From: a virus
Length of the DNA stretch: 57,486 bases
Virus record (IMG/VR): IMGVR_UViG_3300027704_000029
Coordinates: 1 to 57,486 of that record
Strand: one strand, 5' to 3'
A program made the translations under genes and the position numbers. A model generated the notes under the pieces. It made no database searches. It saw nothing but the letters and a program-made list of their open reading frames with translations, and was not told the origin of the DNA. The stretch's first letter is position 1. Every line of letters starts with the position of its first letter. Of this stretch, positions 53,942 through 57,486 are shown piece by piece.

Positions 53942-53966
53942 AGTATAAATAAATAAATAATTAAAT

Positions 53967-54212
53967 ATGAAGAATGAAAACAAAGTTGAAGAACTTAAAA
54001 CTAAGAGATTTGTAGTAAGAAAGTCGTTAATTGGAAAGAATGTAGTATTCAGTTTCACTAACAAAAAAGGAGTAGAAGTAAAGTATAATCATGATAAAGT
54101 ATATGATATTATGAAGTCAAAGTTAGAAACTCTACCATGCTGGATTAAGTACAAGTCGTATACTGCTACTAATAACATACCATTAGTGTGTAGAAATCTA
54201 GAGTTAGTATAG
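53967..54212 (+). CDS. Early-type hypothetical protein (81 aa)
   Basis: First gene of the rightward block, starting after AAATAAATAAATAATTAAAT, the typical leader here. The product is basic, with strands VVFSFTNKKGVEVKYN and SLIGKNVVF and a C-terminal part containing TLPCWIKYKSYT. No family recognised. Position directly behind promoter-like copy 3 suggests early expression and a host-takeover or regulatory role; this is inference. Confidence 0.72.
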   Translation: MKNENKVEELKTKRFVVRKSLIGKNVVFSFTNKKGVEVKYNHDKVYDIMKSKLETLPCWIKYKSYTATNNIPLVCRNLELV

Positions 54213-54279
54213 TAATATACACTCAAAAGTATAGTCGTAGTTCCACTTGTTTAGCGACTCTAAATAATACGAATGAGTA

Positions 54280-54320
54280 TGTAGTTATGGTAGGCAGGTG
54301 AGTTCGATTCTCATACTACA
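54280..54320 (+). other. tRNA-like mini structure (acceptor-like stem plus T-arm)
   Basis: TGTAGT (54280-54285) pairs with ACTACA (54315-54320). Immediately inside the 3' strand is a perfect T-arm: GTGAG, loop TTCGATT, CTCAT (54298-54314), matching the invariant TTCRANY pattern. Only about 12 bases separate the 5' stem strand from the T-arm, including GGTAGGCA, which recalls a D-loop, so the anticodon arm is absent. Either a decayed tRNA, a processing or decoy element, or a tRNA 3'-end attachment core; no integrase is present in the window. Confidence 0.5.
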
Positions 54321-54335
54321 ACTAAATAAATAATT

Positions 54336-54383
54336 ATGGGTGAATTCCGATACAAACAAAAAGTAAAAATATGTTCAAAGTAA
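54336..54383 (+). CDS. Possible 15-aa peptide
   Basis: MGEFRYKQKVKICSK, directly after AAATAAATAATT, a very typical start context here. It overlaps the start of the next gene. It may be a leader that couples translation; its shortness makes the call weak. Confidence 0.25.
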   Translation: MGEFRYKQKVKICSK

Positions 54384-54586
54384 AAGAAAATGATATATTC
54401 GCTAAGAATATGAGTGGCGCAGAGCTACACGAAACAACTAAGCTATTCCAGCAAGGTCCGAAGTATACACAACGACCAGCAGAAAAGCCGGGCGGAATGA
54501 TACTACTCGAGTTAATAGAAGCAGAGAGAGAGATGGATAGTTTCCTTGGTGATTTAATAGCCAAAAATGGCATAACAAAGTATTAA
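54371..54586 (+). CDS. Early-type hypothetical protein (71 aa)
   Basis: 71 residues, begins MFKVKENDIFAKNMSGAELH, then a helical C-terminus (GGMILLELIEAEREMDSFLG). No motif recognised. The next gene begins one base after its stop (TAATATG). Real by context and coding look; function unknown. Confidence 0.68.
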   Translation: MFKVKENDIFAKNMSGAELHETTKLFQQGPKYTQRPAEKPGGMILLELIEAEREMDSFLGDLIAKNGITKY

Positions 54587-54587
54587 T

Positions 54588-54875
54588 ATGAGCGTGTCTA
54601 GAGAAGAGTTAAAGAGAATGTGGCTAAGTATACCACACGGTAAACAAAGTCCGCCAGAACGCACGATAGTAGTAAGATTTGACAAGTATGAAGGTCGTAA
54701 AGGACAAGGTACAGTGACGATCACTCGCGATGGCGATGGTGGATTCAGTCAGTTCAGTACTCATCAAGTAAAACCGATCGAGTATGTACTAAACAAAATG
54801 AAAGATAAGTGTGACAATAGATTAGAGTACGATATAAACTATGATTACAGTAAATACAGACTAATAATTAAATAA
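54588..54875 (+). CDS. Early-type hypothetical protein (95 aa)
   Basis: 95 residues, mixed alpha/beta and basic: an N-terminal helix (SREELKRMWLSI), then TIVVRFDKYEGRKGQGTVTI strands. No family recognised. Its stop is followed after two bases by the signal-peptide gene, so the genes are in one message. Confidence 0.68.
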   Translation: MSVSREELKRMWLSIPHGKQSPPERTIVVRFDKYEGRKGQGTVTITRDGDGGFSQFSTHQVKPIEYVLNKMKDKCDNRLEYDINYDYSKYRLIIK

Positions 54876-54877
54876 AT

Positions 54878-55177
54878 ATGAAGAAAATAACATTAAGTGT
54901 AGCAGCACTAGCAATTGCGATCAGTAGCTATGGTCAAACAAATAGCCAAGAATATAACAAGCAGAAGAAAGACTTCATGTCATTTGAGTACCAAATACTC
55001 GACTTGATAGATGCAGTGAGAATGGACATGTACTATGGTTACTTACAACAAGATAAAGGTATGTACTATATCAACGAAATGGTGAAATTACAAGCGCGAA
55101 ATCGAGATATGATGGCTGACTCTTACAAACTATTTAGTATAGGTGAAGACATGACAAGAATAGACAATAATTTATAA
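54878..55177 (+). CDS. Small exported early protein
   Basis: 99 residues with a clear signal peptide (KKITLSVAALAIAISSYGQ, cleavage likely before Q). The mature ~80 residues are helical and rich in Met, Tyr and Asp (DLIDAVRMDMYYGYLQQDKG). Exported small proteins in early phage blocks are often superinfection-exclusion or envelope-modifying factors; that is inference. It overlaps the next start by one base (ATAATG). Confidence 0.78.
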   Translation: MKKITLSVAALAIAISSYGQTNSQEYNKQKKDFMSFEYQILDLIDAVRMDMYYGYLQQDKGMYYINEMVKLQARNRDMMADSYKLFSIGEDMTRIDNNL

Positions 55178-55431
55178 TGAGTAGAAAGATAATAATAGAC
55201 AAGTACGAGAACAACACTCACTACAGCATAACAGTAGTAGATAAGTATAATCAAAAGTTCCACCTTGGTTACGAACGATCACTAGATAACACAGTATTAA
55301 GTAAGTATGAACAACTCGCTTGTGATATATGGGCGCATGAAGTGTATAATACACCAAGTTTAATGGATAAAGCGATCGCACAATGTATAGAAATAGACAT
55401 AGCGAATGGTAAAGAACCATCACTAGACTAA
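55177..55431 (+). CDS. Early-type hypothetical protein (84 aa)
   Basis: 84 residues, beta N-terminus (RKIIIDKYENNTHYSITVVD) and helical C-terminus (LMDKAIAQCIEIDIANGKEP). Stop and next start share one base (TAATG). No family recognised. Confidence 0.68.
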   Translation: MSRKIIIDKYENNTHYSITVVDKYNQKFHLGYERSLDNTVLSKYEQLACDIWAHEVYNTPSLMDKAIAQCIEIDIANGKEPSLD

Positions 55432-55508
55432 TGGGAGCGTGGATAGTTTTAGCAGCGATAACTGCTATGATGGCAAGACACTTATTAAGTGAGTATATAG
55501 ACAACTAA
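55431..55508 (+). CDS. Single-helix membrane peptide (25 aa)
   Basis: MGAWIVLAAITAMMARHLLS then EYIDN. A hydrophobic helix of ~18 residues that could span or lie on the membrane. It is translationally coupled to the preceding gene through TAATG and stands just before promoter-like copy 4. Short, but coupling and composition support it. Confidence 0.5.
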   Translation: MGAWIVLAAITAMMARHLLSEYIDN

Positions 55509-55542
55509 TACGATATAAATACGATAAAAGTTGGATAATATA
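55506..55542 (+). promoter_or_regulatory. Promoter-like element copy 4
   Basis: TACGA (55520-55524), nine bases (TAAAAGTTG), GATAATATA (55534-55542). The upstream block is weaker (AATACGATATAAA). It lies 18 bases before the ATG of the zinc-ribbon gene. Confidence 0.65.
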
Positions 55543-55560
55543 TGTATAAAAACAAACAAT

Positions 55561-55809
55561 ATGTACAGAAACGAAGAAGAATATGAGTTTTTCAACTCAA
55601 CAAGATGTAAGTGTGACGAAATAATACCAATACAAAGAGTTCAACTTGGCCATCAAGTATGTGTCGACTGCTCCACAGTAGAAGCGTATGGCTGTGCTCC
55701 ACTAATTAACCATAAAACGGGTAATTCTATCCAGATTATGTCAAGTAGTGATGCAAGAAAGATAGCTAAGCTGACTCAACGTAGAGGTTATGGCACAATG
55801 TTAGGATAA
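55561..55809 (+). CDS. TraR/DksA-like zinc-ribbon protein (82 aa)
   Basis: Start chosen at ATG 55561 behind AAAAACAAACAAT; a TTG at 55531 would place the start inside the promoter-like element. TRCKCDEIIPIQRVQLG and CVDCST give CxC-x15-CxxC with I-P-x-x-R between, like the C4 finger of TraR/DksA proteins, which bind the RNA polymerase secondary channel. The rest (SSDARKIAKLTQRRGYGTML) is helical. A transcription-modulating role is plausible but not shown. Confidence 0.72.
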   Translation: MYRNEEEYEFFNSTRCKCDEIIPIQRVQLGHQVCVDCSTVEAYGCAPLINHKTGNSIQIMSSSDARKIAKLTQRRGYGTMLG

Positions 55810-55949
55810 TGAAGCTTACTAATAAACAAAAGCGAGGTGTAAGGAGACGAGTAGATCTTGAAACCGGTGTAAAATGCACCCACACTCGTGTGTTTGTTAG
55901 TAAAAAAGTATACACAAGAAAAAAGAAACATAAACAATGGAAGAAATAG
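55809..55949 (+). CDS. Very basic small protein (46 aa)
   Basis: Begins MKLTNKQKRGVRRRVDLETG and ends VYTRKKKHKQWKK. It starts inside the stop of the preceding gene (TAATG). More than a third of residues are Lys or Arg, so it may bind nucleic acid. No family recognised. Confidence 0.6.
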   Translation: MKLTNKQKRGVRRRVDLETGVKCTHTRVFVSKKVYTRKKKHKQWKK

Positions 55950-56095
55950 ATCAAAAACTAGATCACTGGATACACAATAGCCTGATCAAAGCAGAAATAC
56001 GTAAAGTAATAGAAAAACATATACTTAACGAGAAGGGAGAGGCTTTTAAAGCTGGTTGGACAAAAGGAGCGTTAAACATAATAAATAATAAATAG
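55937..56095 (+). CDS. Small helical protein (52 aa)
   Basis: Begins MEEIDQKLDHWIHNSLIKAE, acidic at first and then ...KAGWTKGALNIINNK. It overlaps the previous frame by 13 bases, with ATG in the A-rich context AAACA. No motif recognised. Confidence 0.58.
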   Translation: MEEIDQKLDHWIHNSLIKAEIRKVIEKHILNEKGEAFKAGWTKGALNIINNK

Positions 56096-56098
56096 TAT

Positions 56099-56263
56099 AT
56101 GAATAAGAAATGGATCACCGTATTAGATTACGAAACAAGTAGGGTATACCAATACCGAGTAGCAATCAATAAACATGCTGAAGAGTACATAGCATTTAAA
56201 GGACATCGACTAAAAGATGTAGAGTGGATGGAACACCAAAACAGCAAGCCAATTACAAACTAA
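56099..56263 (+). CDS. Small alpha/beta protein (54 aa)
   Basis: Begins MNKKWITVLDYETSRVYQYR; strands then a helical end (GHRLKDVEWMEHQNSKP). It starts three bases after the prior stop and ends just before the TACGA block of promoter-like copy 5. No family recognised. Confidence 0.6.
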   Translation: MNKKWITVLDYETSRVYQYRVAINKHAEEYIAFKGHRLKDVEWMEHQNSKPITN

Positions 56264-56287
56264 ATACGATAACCAAAAGATAATATT
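56251..56287 (+). promoter_or_regulatory. Promoter-like element copy 5
   Basis: TTACAAACTAAA then TACGA (56265-56269), nine bases, GATAATATT (56279-56287). The next ATG starts only three bases later (56291), so a message starting here would be nearly leaderless. Confidence 0.62.
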
Positions 56288-56290
56288 AAC

Positions 56291-56476
56291 ATGAATACAA
56301 TAAAACATTTAAACAACGACTACATACAGCTTGGTCAACTGATTTACAAACCATACAAAGTATGTGATCTACCTCAAAACTTCGGTTGTATCGAGTTTAA
56401 CGAGAAAGAAGGCGTAAGCGAATGGTTCAACTACAAAGGCTTCACATACCTTTTCGATAAAATGGCTAAATCATGA
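56291..56476 (+). CDS. Early-type hypothetical protein (61 aa)
   Basis: 61 residues with an aromatic, beta-rich make-up (YIQLGQLIYKPYKVCDLPQN, WFNYKGFTYLF). Its start lies directly behind promoter-like copy 5. The end overlaps the next start (ATGA). No family recognised. Confidence 0.66.
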   Translation: MNTIKHLNNDYIQLGQLIYKPYKVCDLPQNFGCIEFNEKEGVSEWFNYKGFTYLFDKMAKS

Positions 56477-56577
56477 GTCCATGGGAGATGGTAGCTGAAC
56501 TCGGTATATATACTGAAGAGCAGATCGATGACATGGTGTTATGCGAGTGCGAAGAAATACTAAGACAACAAGAATAA
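56473..56577 (+). CDS. Acidic 34-aa protein
   Basis: MSPWEMVAELGIYTEEQIDD then MVLCECEEILRQQE. Acidic helical peptide, ATGA-coupled to the previous gene and one base before the next start (TAATATG). No function recognised. Confidence 0.55.
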   Translation: MSPWEMVAELGIYTEEQIDDMVLCECEEILRQQE

Positions 56578-56578
56578 T

Positions 56579-56791
56579 ATGAAATTTAATATACAAGATA
56601 GGATAGTGCTAGACGAAATGGTAGACACTTTCACAAGAGAAATGAATAAAGATCACGACAAAATGACAGATGCTAGTCAAAGGCCGATAATAACTAGAGA
56701 ATATTGGTTACAAATGATAGACGAAGTACAAAGTAAAATAGATAGCTTTACAACAGTCAAAGCTTTAACCCACAGTAGTAAATATAGATAA
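56579..56791 (+). CDS. Early-type hypothetical protein (70 aa)
   Basis: 70 residues, helical and charged (RIVLDEMVDTFTREMNKDHD, REYWLQMIDEVQSKIDSF). One-base gaps on both sides put it in a tight run with its neighbours. No family recognised. Confidence 0.66.
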   Translation: MKFNIQDRIVLDEMVDTFTREMNKDHDKMTDASQRPIITREYWLQMIDEVQSKIDSFTTVKALTHSSKYR

Positions 56792-56792
56792 T

Positions 56793-57386
56793 ATGAATAA
56801 ACACGAAAGATACGTAGAAGTATGTAAACAAATGGAATTACTAGGCATCAAAGATGTTAGTACACAAAGACAAAAGAATAATGATACAAGAGTATGGCGA
56901 TTACCGATCAAAAACAAGTGGAAAAACGGTAGTTTCATTGAAGTAGCAAGTTTTACTACAGGTTACGTACGTAATCAAAATAGTGGTTATAGTAACTATC
57001 AGTTAAACAAAAGATGTCAAAGCGAGCCACAATACTATCCAGAATACAAGTGGTGTGATAAGAAAGGCGAAAGCTTACTAACGGGTAAATACAACATGTA
57101 TACCACCAAAGCTTGTGTGCTAATACCTAACGAAATAGATAGATTAGAATACTTAATAGCCTATTGTCTTAAAAACTATTACATCAAGCATGCTAACTTT
57201 GTAGCCGAAGGTGTTTATGTGTCTAAGTGGGAGCATGAGTATAAGTTGAAAGTACAAGACGCTCAATATGATTGTGGTCACTATGATAGAATCAAAGAGT
57301 TGGAAAGCGACGTACACAACTTAGAGAATAAGTTAGCAACAATAGAAAGAATAGCGAGCGATAGAAATAAATGGGAAAAGGAATAA
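56793..57386 (+). CDS. Early-type hypothetical protein with coiled-coil end (197 aa)
   Basis: The largest gene of this block. The N-terminal ~95 residues are polar and basic (VWRLPIKNKWKNGSFIEVAS, NQNSGYSNYQLNKRC); the middle holds DRLEYLIAYCLKNYYIKHAN; the last ~40 form a coiled coil (RIKELESDVHNLENKLATIE). It overlaps the next start by one base. No enzyme motif or family recognised. Confidence 0.72.
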   Translation: MNKHERYVEVCKQMELLGIKDVSTQRQKNNDTRVWRLPIKNKWKNGSFIEVASFTTGYVRNQNSGYSNYQLNKRCQSEPQYYPEYKWCDKKGESLLTGKYNMYTTKACVLIPNEIDRLEYLIAYCLKNYYIKHANFVAEGVYVSKWEHEYKLKVQDAQYDCGHYDRIKELESDVHNLENKLATIERIASDRNKWEKE

Positions 57387-57486
57387 TGGGTAAACAAAAT
57401 GAAAAGTTATTCGCTAATATAGATAATTACGAACAAGAAGTAAAAGAAAAGAAGAAAAAAACAAGACAAAAGCCTGTTAAAGGCAG
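57386..57486 (+). CDS. Start of a gene cut by the window end
   Basis: Begins MGKQNEKLFANIDNYEQEVK and continues with a run of Lys (EKKKKTRQKPVKG) to the last base. It overlaps the previous stop (TAATG). Too short to classify. Confidence 0.6.
   Translation, partial: MGKQNEKLFANIDNYEQEVKEKKKKTRQKPVKG

Larger units (their letters stand above)
53391..53966. other. Divergent control region
   Basis: 576 bases between the leftward structural block and the rightward small-gene block. From left to right: three dyads (53433-53492), a GC-rich island with C-runs and GGCCGGCC (~53530-53600), a - strand promoter-like element (53609-53645), and three + strand copies of the same element (53661, 53752, 53905). 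A possible 24-codon frame lies at 53817-53891. No tRNA, CRISPR array or long repeats are seen. It could also contain a replication origin, but no iteron set is evident. Confidence 0.75.

Noticed and set aside
53391-53966. CRISPR array or phage attachment site in the control region
   Set aside because: The repeats are not evenly spaced identical units with unique spacers, and there is no integrase or excision gene in the window.
54268-54290. A sixth + strand TACGA promoter-like element
   Set aside because: TACGA is present, but nine bases later the sequence is TAGTTATGG, which does not match GATAATATW.
54234-54323. A full-length tRNA gene ending at the TTCGATT T-arm
   Set aside because: GTCGTAG at 54234 can pair with CTACAAC only if shifted by one base from the T-stem and with a mismatch; no D-loop GG and no 5-bp anticodon stem with a 7-base loop can be placed. 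Only the mini structure is supported.
1-57486. Complete circular genome
   Set aside because: No replication genes are present, and joining the two ends does not continue the frame cut at the end into a convincing gene at the start.

Overview
The window reads as about 57.5 kb of a tailed, podovirus-like phage that infects a Bacteroidetes (flavobacterial, probably marine) host. Four things in the sequence point to that host. The DNA is AT-rich. Most start codons follow an A/T-rich leader such as AAATAAATA instead of a Shine-Dalgarno. There is a small Bacteroidetes-type histone H1-like gene. One secreted phage protein carries 12 GC(T/M)D...DDGSC-type repeats and a C-terminus like that of flavobacterial secreted proteins. 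No DNA polymerase, primase, helicase, RNA polymerase or integrase gene is present, so replication genes must lie outside the window, or the phage relies on the host for them.

Layout. (1) 1-3.75 kb, + strand: nucleotide metabolism (MazG-like proteins, adenosylcobalamin-dependent ribonucleotide reductase), a DUF1064-like nuclease and the H1-like protein. It ends at a terminator hairpin that works in both directions, where convergent transcription meets. (2) 3.8-8.6 kb, - strand: M15 peptidase, a secreted repeat protein, a thioredoxin-fold protein without its cysteines, a membrane/coiled-coil protein and an outer-membrane barrel candidate; this looks like a lysis and envelope module. (3) 8.6-31.4 kb, -: ejected and tail proteins (a 3183-aa polyvalent protein with zincin and HAD motifs, a 604-aa internal virion protein, a cupin, a 2583-aa tail protein, connectors). 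(4) 31.4-40 kb, -: major capsid, scaffold, portal, large terminase, a likely small terminase and a tandem GroES-like protein. (5) 40-45.7 kb, -: collagen-like and repeat-built fibre proteins and a holin. (6) 45.7-53.4 kb, -: an unusual cassette of small basic proteins, eleven of which begin with versions of M-A-F/Y-K-M-K-G-x-x-x-Y-x-S-P-L/M-K-Q. The phage groEL-groES pair and a winged-helix-like protein are embedded in it. (7) 53.4-53.97 kb: a divergent control region. (8) 53.97-57.5 kb, +: a compact run of very small, mostly unrecognised early-type genes.

Two signals stand out. First is the shared N-terminal tag family. The same short motif recurs inside the 604-aa ejection protein and in a 293-aa protein with pretoxin-like hydrophobic segments. 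My inference is a virion-addressing or processing tag that gathers a payload of small proteins. Second is a repeated promoter-like element, TACGA-N9-GATAATATW, with an upstream TTACAAT-like block and fixed spacing. It appears five times on the + strand before early genes and once (AACGA variant) on the - strand facing the structural genes.

All product names come from reading motifs by eye. No database search was run.
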